Shown: positions 1 to 10,119 of the stretch, piece after piece
Position numbering within the stretch: the first letter of the stretch is position 1
Layout of the letters: each line of letters begins with the position of its first letter
Source of the DNA: Orientallactaga sibirica
Lineage: Eukaryota; Chordata; Mammalia; Rodentia; Dipodidae
NCBI GenBank assembly: GCA_036365145.1
Contig: JAEOAD010000982.1
Span: forward strand, 7,528,001 to 7,592,000
Length of the DNA stretch: 64,000 nt
Direction of reading: 5' to 3'
Made by a program: the position numbers and the translations under genes
Notes under the pieces: generated by a model
Seen by the model: the letters and a program-made list of their open reading frames with translations, nothing else
Told to the model about the DNA's origin: nothing
Databases searched by the model: none

Positions 1-95
1 CATTCGCACTCTTTCTCTCCTTCTCTCTGTCTCTAATAAATTAATAACATAAGTCTTTTTAAAAAACAACAAAACAAACAAAAATATAATTAGTA
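1..95 (+). repeat. DIP-like SINE, 3' tail cut by window edge
   Basis: The TC-rich tract followed by AATAAATTAA and an A-rich run is the 3' end of the B2-superfamily SINE found many times in this window. The tRNA-like head lies outside the window. Confidence 0.6.
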
Positions 96-419
96 GCACT
101 GTTTGAGTGAATAAAATATATTTTAAGAAATAAATATATACTAAATAGTTACTTTCCAATTTCTTGATAATCTAAACATCATCAGTGAATCAAAAAATCA
201 AAATGTGCAAATAAAAATTAAATGTGGTCCTTGACCTTTTTCTGATTCTAGGCCATGGAAAAACAGTTTTTTTTTTTTAATTTGATCTCTTAAATGTATT
301 TCTCAAGGCAGGAAAATAGGAAAGATTTTATTTTATATTTTAGCTTGAATTACAACTATAAAAGAGACAAATAGAATGTGGCTTTTACTTATCTTCTTTT
401 CCAAGATTCTACTAGTGGC
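96..419. other. AT-rich DNA, nothing recognised
   Basis: Low-complexity AT-rich sequence with no open frame, splice pattern or repeat family I can name. Confidence 0.4.
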
Positions 420-500
420 ACTTAGGGTGTTGTTCAGTGGTAAAGTACTTTCCCAACATGTGTTGGGTGCTAAGTTGAATCTATTGCACTGAAAAATAAT
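420..500 (+). repeat. ID-like SINE, diverged
   Basis: GTTCAGTGGTAAAGTACTT... resembles the box A region of the tRNA-Ala-derived ID family (usually AGCTCAGTGGTAGAGCGCTTGCC). About 80 bp, many substitutions. Confidence 0.55.
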
Positions 501-771
501 TTTAAAAGATTCTACTAGTCATTTAATAAATATTTGTTGAATAGCTGGGTGAATCAGCTTTGTTAGTTTCAAATTTTGAGAGGCTTCAGATACAGTGCTG
601 TGATAATCACTGAGCAAAGGGCTTCTTCCTTGGTGACATCTAAGAAAAAAAGTCCCATCTGTAACAAGGCTGCACTGCACTTTCTTTATGAAGCATTCTG
701 TGTTCAAGAGAAACATCATTGTATAATTATACTTAAAGCACTTTGTTGCTATGACTTCTAAACATGCATTG

Positions 772-885
772 TTTTTGAGACAGGGTCTCATGTAGCACAG
801 GCTGGCTTTGACTCCCTATATAACCAGGGATGACCTTTTACTTCTTATCCTCCTGTTTTCAACTCTCTGGTGCTGGGATTACAGC
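772..885 (-). repeat. Old B1 SINE
   Basis: Antisense B1 landmarks in order: GAGACAGGGTCTCATGTAGC, CAGGCTGGC, TCCTCCTG, GTGCTGGGATTACA. Strong divergence and loss of CpG mark an early B1. Confidence 0.75.
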
Positions 886-1220
886 CAGACCTTAAGCATG
901 TTAGGCAACTAAGCCACATCTTCTGCCTTTTGCATTGGTTTGTGATTAGAGTGTTATAACATCCATGTGGTAAGCATTCCATGTGCTGGTATTTATTACT
1001 TCAAGGTTCTAGAAAATTGGGAGACAAGAAAATTTGGACATTTTAACGTTCCTTTAAAATAGCTTTAACACAAGTTGTCTAAATCTGAAAGAAAACAGCC
1101 AAGAAATGATTTCAATAATCAATTGCAGCCAGTTATATCTCCTACTTATAAGGATCAGTCTAAAGTCCAATAATTTGTACTTCTATAAAATCAGCTTGAT
1201 TATTTCAACAAAAAATTCTA
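886..1220. other. Low-repeat DNA, nothing recognised
   Basis: AT-rich single-copy-looking sequence with no coding or RNA signal that I can support. Confidence 0.35.
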
Positions 1221-1425
1221 GGGCTGGAGAGATGGCTCAATGATTTAGGTAGCTGCCTGAAAAGCCTAAGGACCTGCGTTAGGTTCCCCAGTACCCATGT
1301 AAAGCCAGATGCACTAAGTGGCACATGCATCTGGAGTTCATTTGCAGTGGCAGGAAGCCATGTTGTGCCCATACTTACTCTGTGTCAGTCTCTCTCTCCC
1401 TCTCAACTAAATAAATTTTAAAATC
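1221..1425 (+). repeat. DIP-like SINE
   Basis: Full-length: GGGCTGGAGAGATGGCTCAA head, AGCCAGATGCAC and CATCTGGAGTTCA in the body, then a TC tract and AAATAAATTTTAAA tail. Confidence 0.85.
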
Positions 1426-1464
1426 TAAAGAGGTTTTTATACCTCTTGATATAAAGTTGGTTTT

Positions 1465-1608
1465 CTTCTTCTTTTTTTATTGACAACTTCTATACTTACA
1501 TACAAAAAGCCCATGATATTTCCTTCCCCTCCCCCCATAATAGAAGAAAAAGATGATGACATCAAATTAAAAGAGACTAATGGAGAGAGGGAGGGGATAT
1601 GATGGAGA
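1465..1608 (-). mobile_element. Short L1 insertion with 5' inversion (twin priming)
   Basis: Two joined parts. 1474-1538 is the antisense L1 3' end (TTATTGACAACTTCTATAC... to CCCCTCCCCCCAT), matching 2236-2309 in direct orientation. 1539-1608 is the reverse complement of 2324-2395, identical except for one 2-base indel. Flanks AAAGTTGGTTTT (1453-1464) and AAAGTTGTTTTTT (1608-1620) look like the target-site duplication. A direct 3' segment joined to an inverted internal segment is the classic twin-priming product. Confidence 0.75.
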
Positions 1609-1679
1609 AAGTTGTTTTTTTGTATGTACTCAAAAGTGGGATCACTCAAGTTTGAAAATATCAAATATGGACTTCCAGG

Positions 1680-2217
1680 GAAGATGGCAGGATGCAAGCC
1701 ACTTTTGAGAGAATAGAGAGACAAAGATACACAAACAGAGGCTTAAGGATGCCATCTCTATTCAGTTAGACTAGCAGTGCCAAATCCAGGATAGCCAGAG
1801 CAAACACTACATACCAGTCTGAAAAATCTTTCACCTCAAAAATTTCTCACTAAGCAGCTAGCCACTAGCTTCCAGCCACTGTAGTCCCAGCTGGGGCAAG
1901 CCTCCACAGTATGGAACAAAGACATTGCACAAGACAGAGGCAACCCCCAAGGCCTACTCCCTGGAGGTATCTAACCAGAGGCTCCTATGAGTGGCGATCC
2001 CACATAGGTCCAAAAACAGTAATAGTGGGAAACGTAAATACCCTACTCTCATACTTAGGTTATTCAAACTAAAAATTAGCCAAGAAATTAAGAATTAAAC
2101 CTCCCCATTGATCAACTGAGCCTAACAGGTACATACAGAGTATACCTGACAGATAGGGAACATACATTCTTTATAACACCTCATGAAATCTTCTCCAAAA
2201 TTGATTAGATAAAATTG
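1680..2217 (+). mobile_element. L1 fragment reaching into ORF2 endonuclease region
   Basis: The right part (about 2100-2217) reads like L1 ORF2: GAACATACATTCTT, then ACCTCATGAAATCTTCTCCAAAATTGA and a conserved ATTGTCCACAAAAC. The left part is less clear and may be a 5' region of the same family. Stops and indels throughout; not functional. Confidence 0.6.
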
Positions 2218-2233
2218 TCCACAAAACATTTTT

Positions 2234-2440
2234 AATTATTATTTATTGACAACTTTTATACTTACATACAAAAAAACACCTGATATTTCCCTCCCCTCCC
2301 CCCATTCCACTTTAGAACTCCAATCTCCATCATATCCCCTCCCTCTCTCCATTAGTCTCTCTTTTAATTTGATGTCATCATCTTTTTCTTCTATTTTGAG
2401 GGTCTTGCAGAGGTATTGCTAGGCACTGCAAGGTCATGGA
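2234..2440 (-). mobile_element. L1 3' end, antisense, inserted in older L1
   Basis: Starts at the poly(A) side as TTATTGACAACTTTTATAC and runs through the CT-rich CCCTCCCCTCCCCCCATT tract. It splits the sense L1 ORF2 fragment. CACAAAACATTTTT on the left and CACAAAACAAATTTT after the adjoining B1 are a plausible duplicated target. Confidence 0.65.
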
Positions 2441-2598
2441 TGTTTGTTTGTTTGCTTTTCGAGGCAGGGTCTCACTCTGGCCTAGGCTGACCTGGAAATA
2501 ACTATGTAGTCTCAGGGTGGCCTCAAACTCACAGCAATCCTCCTAACTCTGCCTCCCGAGTGCTGGAATTAAAGGTGTGTGCCACCACGCCCAGCACA
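2441..2598 (-). repeat. B1 SINE
   Basis: Antisense B1: TTTTCGAGGCAGGGTCTCACT, CAGGCTGACCTGGA, TCCCGAGTGCTGGAATTAAA, GCCACCACGCCCAGC. Moderate age. Confidence 0.9.
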
Positions 2599-2815
2599 CA
2601 AAACAAATTTTAACAAATACAAAAATTGAGGTAATCCTTTGTTCCCTATCAGATCACAGCAAAACAAATGTAGAAATGAACAAGAGAAAATAGAGAAATT
2701 ATACAAATTCTTGGAGACTAAACAAACAGTACCCTTTTGAGTAAACAATGAGTTATTCAAGAATCAAGGAGGAAATTTTAAAAAATCTTAGAAACAAATG
2801 AAAAAGATGATACAA
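2599..2815 (+). mobile_element. L1 ORF2 fragment, region before the reverse transcriptase
   Basis: Continues the sense L1 after the nested insertions: CCCTATCAGATCACAGCA, GGAGACTAAACAAACAGTAC, GGAGGAAATTTTAAAAAATC follow the order known from mammalian L1 ORF2. Multiple lesions. Confidence 0.65.
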
Positions 2816-2962
2816 GCCGGGCATGGTGGCACATGCCTTTAATCCCAGCACTCAGGAGGCAGAGGTAGGAAGATCACTGTGAGTTTGAGGCCAGCTTAGG
2901 AACTACATAGTGGTCAGATTGGGCTAGAATGAGACCCTACCTCAAAAAACCACAAAAAAAGC
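2816..2962 (+). repeat. B1 SINE
   Basis: GCCGGGCATGGTGGCACATG, TTTAATCCCAGCACTCAGGA, GAGACCCTACCTCAAAAAA. Full-length sense copy inside L1 ORF2. Confidence 0.9.
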
Positions 2963-3185
2963 CCACCTACAAGTTCCCATGAGATACAGCAAAGGCAGTT
3001 CTAAGAGGAAAGTTTGTAGGTATCGGCACCCATATCAAACAATTAGAGAGCTCCATAACCTAATGATCCACCTCAAGGCTCTAGAATAACAATAAGAAGT
3101 TAATCAAAAGCCCAGCAGATGGTAAGAAGTAATAAAAATCAAGGCTCATCAATAAATCTTGTTATGACCTCACAGTACCTGACAC
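2963..3185 (+). mobile_element. L1 ORF2 fragment continued
   Basis: AGCAAAGGCAGTTCTAAGAGGAAAGTTTGTAG matches the L1 ORF2 block that follows the preceding fragment. It then jumps to the 3' end of the element, so the reverse transcriptase region is deleted. Confidence 0.6.
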
Positions 3186-3362
3186 TACCTACACAAGACC
3201 GTCATAATAGGAAGAAAAGATCATGACATCAAAATAAAAGGGACTGATTGAGAAATGGAAGGGATATGATGGAGAGTAGAGTTTCAAAGGGGAAAGTAGG
3301 GGGAGGGAATTACCATGGGTTATTGCCTACAATTATGGAAGTTGTCAATACAAAAAATAAAT
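3186..3362 (+). mobile_element. L1 3' end
   Basis: GATCATGACATCAAAATAAAAG, GGGAGGGAATTACCATGGG, then GGAAGTTGTCAATACAAAA. It is the sense form of the 3' end seen antisense at 2234-2440. Confidence 0.7.
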
Positions 3363-3369
3363 TAAATTC

Positions 3370-3655
3370 AGGCTGGAGAGATTGCTTAGTGGTTAAGGTG
3401 CCCGCCTGCTAAGCCTAAGAACCCGGTTCCAATCTCCAGGTCCCACGTTTAGCCAGATGCAAAGTGATGCAAGGACGCAATGCTGCACTTGATCACAAGG
3501 GGGCACATGCATCTGGATTTCGTTCACAGCAGCTGAGAGACTGCTGGCGTACCCATCTCTATCTGTCTCCCTCTCCCTCTCTGTCTGTCTCTCTCTGTGT
3601 CTCTCTCCAAAAATAAATAAAATAATTTAAAAAATTTAAAAATAAATTAAATTTA
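3370..3655 (+). repeat. DIP-like SINE, long subfamily
   Basis: Canonical head, but the body carries about 35 extra bases between AGCCAGATGC and CACAAGGGGGC (AAGTGATGCAAGGACGCAAT...). Long TC tract and AAATAAATAAAATAA tail. AAATAAATTAAATT flanks both sides as TSD. Confidence 0.85.
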
Positions 3656-3659
3656 AAAA

Positions 3660-4322
3660 AATCTTGTTATGAGGGTGGTTGGCTGATCAAGATAAGTCAA
3701 AACCATGTACAAAAAATGAGCCCATTCTCCAATATCAAGCTCCCACCAAATGTGGGCTAGAAGAGGGCCTACTCATATAAAATTCTCTCTAAAATAACTA
3801 TGGCCATTCCATCTATATGGTACTAACTTCTCTCTCAGTTGGAGAATTTGCTTCTCTTTTTCAGATGGACAACAAACCTGAGGGGAGGATCAACCTATCG
3901 TACCTCACCAGGGCCCCAGCTGAAACCACAGAGTAATAGGGGAAATGGGCAAGAGTACAGCTTTCTTGATGAACCCAACACCAGAACAAGGTTGAAGGAG
4001 ATAAACACAGAGAACATTCAACTCCTACTAAGCCAGATATCCAGAGACACAGAGGCTCCTAAGACCTCATTACTGAAGTAGAACTAAAATGAACCCAACA
4101 TGGCTCAGGGAAATTTGCGGAAGAGGGGGCGGAAAGAGTGTTAGAGCCACAAGTTGGGTCATTATGCACAGAGACATTGCCTCTTCTCCATATGGCTACC
4201 CTCATGATGCATGACCCACATTCCCCAATGAGGAGGGTCCCTTCAGAGGGGGGAGGTCAGGGAGGAGGCTACTGGAGGTGCCAACATGAATGTAAAATTA
4301 AAATAAATTTAAAAAATAAATA
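3660..4322 (+). mobile_element. Retroelement 3' region, L1-like (family copy 1)
   Basis: Shares an ordered set of blocks with 21850-22215 and the minus strand of 28258-28580: GAGGCTCCTAAGA, ATGGCTCAGGGAAATTTGCG, GAAGAGGGGGCGGAAAGA, GAGCCACAAG, CAGAGACATTGCCTC. Ends A-rich. Probably a 3' UTR of a rodent L1 lineage. The 80 and 61 codon open frames inside it are chance. Confidence 0.55.
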
Positions 4323-4945
4323 GAAAAGAGATGAAGCTGAGCAACCCTTCAGAACTGGATGAACTTAATGAGTGAAAAAGCCTATGAGAAATACGTGAAG
4401 TCTATTGAGGAGTGAGCATGATGTTCCTCATAAGCTAGTGTAGAGCAACTTCCTCCAGCATAGCTGTCTTAAAGTAGCAGATAGAAGACAAAATAACTGG
4501 TGGCAACACCATGGAAAAGAGATGATTCTCAGCACTGCTACTGGAAGAAATCCCTGTCAGCTTCCTGATGGTTGCACATAAACACAATAATACTCTAGAC
4601 TTGCCAGCATATTAAGCTGTGGTATTCAGAATTCGTGAATTACCTATGGTAAACAATGCTTATAAGAATTGTAATTTCAGGATAACATTGTGATGATAAG
4701 CCTTACATAATATTGTGACGTGCTTATGACCAGTCAAATTCAGTCAAAAGGCATAAATATCTTCCCATTGAAGTGACTGGGAGTGAAGGGAAGGGTCTGC
4801 TCTACAATGTCAGATGAAGGACAGTGCTATTTTAATTTTACAATATACTGCATTACCTGCTGCTATTTTTATATAGTAAAGCAGCAGCTATGAAGCAAAG
4901 TAGGAAAAAAATAAAATATGCAACCTCTTTTAAAAAGAGTGCCAG
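4323..4945. other. No gene recognised
   Basis: AT-rich sequence without a confident repeat hit and without splice-flanked open frames. Confidence 0.35.
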
Positions 4946-4948
4946 AAT

Positions 4949-5155
4949 TGGGCTGGAGAGGTGACTCAGCAGTTTAGGCACTTGCCTGAAAAGCTTAATG
5001 ACCCAAGTTTGATTCCCCAGTACCCATGTAAAGCCAGATGCACAAAGTGGCACATGCATCTGGAGTTTATTGGCAGTGGGTGGAGGCCCTGGAGCACCCA
5101 TTCTCTTTAATCTCTCTTCTCTCTCTCTCTTTGCTTGCAAATAAATAAATACAAA
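4949..5155 (+). repeat. DIP-like SINE
   Basis: GGGCTGGAGAGGTGACTCAG head, AAAGCCAGATGCACAAAGTG body, TCTCTCTCTC and AAATAAATAAATAC tail. Confidence 0.85.
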
Positions 5156-5540
5156 CTTTTCTTTATAAAGTTCCAGAATGGATGATACCTAAATTTCTCT
5201 ATGCCAACTGAAAAAAAATTTAAAACAAAGTATCATTTTTTTAGCTTTGACCACTGGGGAACTTCCAGCTGTGGGTGAGTTTCTCCCTCAGCTGGGCCTG
5301 AGCTGGCTGGACCCAGGCCCAGACAGACCCCCTATCCCTTACTCTCTACATGGGTTTTTCCTGGCCCTCGACATGGGATCTCTAGCCACATGGGTGCTTT
5401 TCCTTGACTCTGTAATTCCCTCAATAAGTATAATAATTTAATAATTAAAAAATTATCAAAATGTCAATCATGATTCTGAGAAAAAAATTAATTTATAAAC
5501 ACCACTCGGGAAAGGTTGAAGTAGCACCAAGAATCAATTC
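5156..5540. other. Unclassified, GC-richer patch
   Basis: 5245-5430 is richer in GC than its flanks (CTGGACCCAGGCCCAGACAG) and ends CCTCAATAAGTATAATAA, which could be an old LTR polyadenylation region. I cannot place it in a family. The 64-codon open frame shows no domain. Confidence 0.3.
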
Positions 5541-5542
5541 CA

Positions 5543-5875
5543 GGACTGGGGAGATGGCTAAGTGATTAAAGGTGCTTGCTCCATAAGCTTGGCAACCAGA
5601 GATCAGATCCCCAGTACCTACATAAAGCTAGACACAAAACTGGCACAGGAGTCCTTAATGCCAATGCAGCTATGCCAATAGGAGGCAAAGCTAGGAGAAT
5701 CCCAAAGCTTGTGGGTCATCTAGTCTGACCTTCCCAGGGGCAAAACAGCAACAGGAGAATCTCAAACAAGGTGGAAGGAAAGGACCCCACTGTTGTCCTC
5801 CTACCTCCATATACAGGCAGCAGACACACACTCATTATATACATGTATACATACATACACACCACACACACATAA
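5543..5875 (+). repeat. Composite B2-superfamily SINE with CA-rich tail
   Basis: GGACTGGGGAGATGGCTAAG head and AGATCCCCAGTACC, then a B1-like middle (GGAGGCAAAGCTAGGAGAATCC) and an ACACACACAC tail. This longer, older layout is distinct from the DIP-like SINE. Confidence 0.65.
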
Positions 5876-5891
5876 AAAAGAATCCATTCAA

Positions 5892-6049
5892 GCCGGGCGT
5901 GGTGGCCCACGCCTTTAATCCCAGCACTCAGGAGGCAGAGGTAGGAGGATCGCCATGAGTTCAAGGCCACCCTGAGACTACATAGTGAATTCCAAGTCAG
6001 CCTGGACCAGAGTGAGACCCTACCTCGAAAAACCAAAAAAAAAAAAAAA
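5892..6049 (+). repeat. B1 SINE with TSD
   Basis: GCCGGGCGTGGTGGCCCACG start, GAGACCCTACCTCGAAAAACC end, long A tail. AAAAAGAATCCATTCA occurs on both sides. Retained CpGs make it one of the younger copies. Confidence 0.95.
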
Positions 6050-6239
6050 AAGAATCCATTCAATACAATAAAATTTTGAAATATTAAAATGTCCCACTGA
6101 CCAATTTGAACAAAAATGTCAAAAAAGAAAAAAAATTAAACACAACCAGAACTTTGAGTTCCGTCTATTATGGTGTTAAGAATCAGGACTATTTTAAAGA
6201 AAGGACTATTTTTCTTTTGTTATTATTATCATCATCATT

Positions 6240-6352
6240 TGAAGACAGAGCCTCATGTATTCCAGGTGAACTGTGCAGCTGAGCATGGCCTTGAACTCCA
6301 TCTACTTTCACCTCATAAGTACTGTGATTACAGGCATGCACTACCACAGCTG
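6240..6352 (-). repeat. Old B1 SINE
   Basis: GACAGAGCCTCATGTATTCC ... GGCCTTGAACTCC ... ACTGTGATTACAGGCATGC: antisense B1 landmarks, strongly diverged. Confidence 0.7.
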
Positions 6353-6554
6353 GATTCAGAAAGGAAATTTTTATGAGGACTTTAAAGAAAAAGATATTAC
6401 TGATAGTAGTATATCAATGCAATCTAGACTTAAGGTCCTCCCTATTACAAAACTTATCCAGCTAAATGAGAAGATAATTTTTAGGTAAACATCTAAAATG
6501 AAATAAAAAGTATATTAATTATTAAAATTTCTCAAACTATTTTACATAAAAATC

Positions 6555-6692
6555 AATGTCTCATGTAACTCATTCTGGCTTCAAACTTTCTATATAGCTG
6601 AAATAGCTGAAGCTGGACTTTAATTTCTGATCTTCCTGCCTCTACTTCCAAAATGCTGGGATCAAAGACATGCAATATCACACCTTTCTAAA
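6555..6692 (-). repeat. Old B1 SINE
   Basis: TGATCTTCCTGCCTCTAC and AAATGCTGGGATCAAAGAC are recognisable antisense B1 blocks; the 5' half is badly eroded. Confidence 0.65.
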
Positions 6693-6938
6693 AGTACCTT
6701 TTGAAATTTTAAATGGGCACATAATACTTGTATCTATGATAATTTCACACAGGCATACATGTATAATTGATGATAAAATTACAGTAATTAGCATTTCTGT
6801 CTCCTCCAGCATACAAGTGTTTCAATAACTTAATTTATGAAATTCAAGATTCTGGATATAGTTTAATGGGTTTAAGACATATTACAAAACTAAAAGGTAC
6901 TAAACTCTTTTCAAAATTTTAAGTTAAGAGAATAATTT

Positions 6939-7096
6939 TTTTTTTTTTTTTTGGTTTTTCGAGGTAGGGTTTCACTCTGGTCCAGGCTGACCTGGAATTA
7001 ACTATGTAGTCTCAGGGTGGCCTCGAACTCATGGTGATCCTCCTACCTCTGCCTCCCGAGTGCTGGGATTAAAGGCGTGCGCCACCACGCCCGGCT
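6939..7096 (-). repeat. Young B1 SINE with TSD
   Basis: Long T tract, GGTTTTTCGAGGTAGGGTTT, TGCCTCCCGAGTGCTGGGAT, GCGCCACCACGCCCGGC. TTAAGAGAATAATTT flanks both ends. Confidence 0.95.
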
Positions 7097-7330
7097 TAAG
7101 AGAATAATTTAAATGACAAATATTTTCAGGAAAATCTGATCTGGTAAAAGCCAGTATTTTGGAGACTTTTATGGATAGTTGAACTTGGAAATAGACTACT
7201 ATATTCAATTATCTTTGGATGATATAAAATAATAATAAATCAATACCAGAGATCATTACTTGGGCACTTAAGGAAAATCTGCACCATTGTCCAATTTTTC
7301 ATCACATGTGAACTAAAAAAGAAAAATATC

Positions 7331-7905
7331 AGGCTGGAGAGATGGCTTAGTGGTTGTGGTAGTTTGAATAGATGGCCCCTGATATATTCAGTGTTTTATT
7401 AAGTTTTTAGTTTGCACCTGCAGCCACCTGGCTGAAAGCAGTGTCTCTGGGTGGATCTTAAGGTGTGGTGGTGAGTTTAGGATTTCAATCTAAAGATATG
7501 CAAAGTGTGCCTAGTTGGAATTCCTGAAGTGTGCAGTGCTGTGTGGCTTTTGGTTTTGCTCTCTGTGTTTGGTCCTGTGAAAGCAGGCCAGTTTCTTCTG
7601 CCATGATGGAACTTCCCCTGAACCTATAAGCTCCAATAAATATCCCTTCCTCCATAACAGTGCCTGGTCTGGAAGTTCATCTCAGTGAACCTGAAGCTGT
7701 CTGCTACAGAGGTTAAGGCATTTGCCTGCAAAGCCAAAAGACATAGGTTCAATTCCCCAATACCCATGTTAGCCAGATGCACAAGGTGGCACATGCATCT
7801 GGAGTTCGTTTGCAGCAGCTGGAGGCCCTGGTGTGGCCATTCTCTCTCTATCTGCCTCGCTTTCTCTCTTTCTCTCAAAGAAATAAAATTTTTTAAAAAG
7901 AAAAG
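7331..7905 (+). repeat. DIP-like SINE split by an LTR
   Basis: The head AGGCTGGAGAGATGGCTTAGTGGT (7331-7354) stops mid-element and resumes after the LTR as GAGGTTAAGGCATTTGCC. The body and TC tail run on to about 7905. The LTR inside occupies 7355-7708. Confidence 0.9.
7355..7708 (+). mobile_element. Solo MaLR LTR inside a SINE
   Basis: 354 bp, begins TGTGGTAGTTTGAAT and ends CTGCTACA, with an AATAAA signal near 7635. GTGGT (7350-7354) and GAGGT (7709-7713) form a 5-bp duplication with one change, the length expected for ERVL/MaLR. The sequence resembles rodent ORR1-type LTRs. No internal region, so it is a recombined solo LTR. Confidence 0.85.
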
Positions 7906-8220
7906 AAAAAAAATTTAAATATTGTTACCCATGAAAATTATATAAAATTCAAACTCCAAAGTCTACAAATTAAGTTTTCATGGCACACTGCCACATCCAC
8001 TCATGTCTAGTTTTTCTCTGCTCTGTCCCATGGCAGCAGAATGGAGTGGTTGCTAAAGACAGCAACCGCTTTGCAAGTGTGTCTTGTGAAGCCTAAAAAA
8101 ATTTAGTCTGGCCTATTCCAGAGAAGTTTAATAACCCCTGAGGTGATAGTTTAAAAACTCGTTCTCAATAAACTTTAGAACATACTACTATATAAAAATA
8201 ATAATTGGAAAAAATAAAAC
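7906..8220. other. No gene recognised
   Basis: No named repeat and no coding signal seen. Confidence 0.35.
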
Positions 8221-8223
8221 ATC

Positions 8224-8310
8224 CTAGGAGTTGAATACATAGCTCAGTGGTAAACATATGCTTAGTATACACACAACCCTGGATTTAATCCTCAGCACGG
8301 CAGGATAAAT
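8224..8310 (+). repeat. ID-like SINE
   Basis: AGTTGAATACATAGCTCAGTGGTAAACATATGCTTAG and ATCCTCAGCAC follow the ID layout. Confidence 0.6.
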
Positions 8311-8876
8311 AGAGAATAGAACATTTGGAAATTGAGCTAATGAAAATGGGGGAAATATTCAGATCCATGGGGCAGTACATCGGGGCTTAGAGCTGCAAAA
8401 GCACTTTGGAATTGTTACCAAGCAACATTTTGGAGTTGCTGTCTATGAACAAACTTTTATAATTAAGTAACCATTTGGAAGGTGCAGTTTTAAGAGATTT
8501 GGTTTACATCAATGCTATTCTAACTAAGGTACCAATACTTCAGCTCTGGAAGAGAGCAAGGTTTCTACATTAGAGCTGGCAGATTTATTAGATGAATGAG
8601 CAAAGCTATTGAGTGTATAAAATAAAAGTATAAAAGAGGAGGATGACATTGTGAAAATGAAGACTTAGGATGTACTCTTTGAAACTAAATGCAAATATCA
8701 TGTCCAAAATGAAACTATCCATTTGCCATAAAAATCTTTTTGAATGAATTTGGTGTTTATTGACAAATAGGAGGACAAAACACATAAGGTTGACACCTGA
8801 AATTTGATTGCATGATGTTTGTGAATATCTTTGAATCGAAAAAGGACAGAATTAAAACAATAAAATAGCCAATTTT
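8311..8876. other. No gene recognised
   Basis: AT-rich DNA. The 70-codon minus-strand frame is lysine/serine/phenylalanine-rich with no family resemblance. Confidence 0.35.
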
Positions 8877-8878
8877 GA

Positions 8879-9200
8879 GCTGGGGAGATGGCTTGGTGAG
8901 TACCTGTCACTCAAGCATGAGGATCTGTGTTTGGATCCCGGCACCCACGTGAAAGCTGGATGTGGTGGCACATACCTGTAACCCTAGCTCTGGGGATGCA
9001 GAGACAGAAGGATCCCTAAGGCTTGCTAACTAGTTAGACTAGGAAAACTGGTGAGCTCTAGGTTCAGGAAGAAACTGTCTCAAAAATAAGGTGAAAATCA
9101 ACTGAGCAAGACATTTGATGTCAACCTCTGGCCTTCATATGCATGCACACACACATATGTACACATACCACACACCACACACATATACATGCAAAAAACA
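8879..9200 (+). repeat. Composite B2-superfamily SINE with CA-rich tail
   Basis: GCTGGGGAGATGGCTTGGTG head, CACCCACGTGAAAGCTGGATG, B1-like middle (GGATGCAGAGACAGAAGGATCC), then ACACACACATATG tail. Same architecture as 5543-5875 and 36632-36880. Confidence 0.75.
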
Positions 9201-9552
9201 CAGCCAATTTTGTATACAACTGTTATTGGTGTATGTTCAATTGTACATAGTGTTAAATTTCATATAGACAATTTCTTTCAAGTATGTGATTATATTTGAG
9301 CATATAAAATTCTAACAAATGATTTTCAAATATTTAGGCATGAAATATCATACCAATAAGAATTGGTGTATATGCAAGATTCTTGGAACTGTGAATTTCA
9401 GGAAGTCTCCAAATGTCAACTTTTAAGTTTAGCTGAAGATGAAAGAGGTATCAGACTATGAACATGATACTAAGACAATTTATCTACAAATTGAGACTAT
9501 AAGCCACCTAATGAATATTCAGCTAATAGGGGTGTTGTGAGAAGATTTCATT
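9201..9552. other. No gene recognised
   Basis: AT-rich; no repeat family or coding signal seen. Confidence 0.35.
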
Positions 9553-9633
9553 TTTCAGGGCTGGGGTTAGAACCCAGGGACTCACACATGTGAGGCAAGC
9601 ACTCTACCACTGAGCTACACCTCCAGATCCTAT
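9553..9633 (-). repeat. ID-like SINE
   Basis: GCTGGGGTTAGAACCCAGGG, GGCAAGCACTCTACCACTGA: antisense ID body. Confidence 0.75.
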
Positions 9634-9740
9634 TAGAAGAATTTAATGTTGCTCCTCATCTGAAATCATTGCTCACTCATGTACATTATTTGATAGTAAT
9701 TGCTCACTAGTGTCAAATAAAAGACCATACTAAGATTTTT

Positions 9741-9902
9741 TTTGTTTGTTTGTTTGTTTGTTTTTCGAGGTAGGGTCTCACTCTAGCCCAGGCTGACCTG
9801 GAATTCACTTCATAGTCTCAGGGTGGTCTCAAACTCACAGCGATCCTCCTACCTCTGCCTCCCAAGTGCTGGGATTAAAGGTGTGTGCCACCACACCCAG
9901 CT
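9741..9902 (-). repeat. B1 SINE with TSD
   Basis: (TTTG)n-interrupted poly(T), TTTTTCGAGGTAGGGTCTCA, CACCACACCCAGC. TAAGATTTTT at 9731-9740 and 9903-9912. Confidence 0.95.
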
Positions 9903-10119
9903 TAAGATTTTTTTAACTCAACAAATAATTTTAAAATTATTAGAACTATTTAATGAATGATTTAATAAGCAGTTTTATAATACATAAACATATAGTTTAG
10001 TTAGAGAATAAAAGGAAAACTAAATATTTAATTCTTGACTTATATATTATGTATCAATAATATATACAAATATGCCTCTACTTCAATCTACATATATTTC
10101 CTTATTATTTTAGAGATAA

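Noticed and set aside
5716..6063. 115-codon minus frame, similar to frames at 16258-16503 and 50641-50865
   Set aside because: All are antisense B1 translated through (…SLWSRLTWNSLCSLRVA…); repeat-derived.
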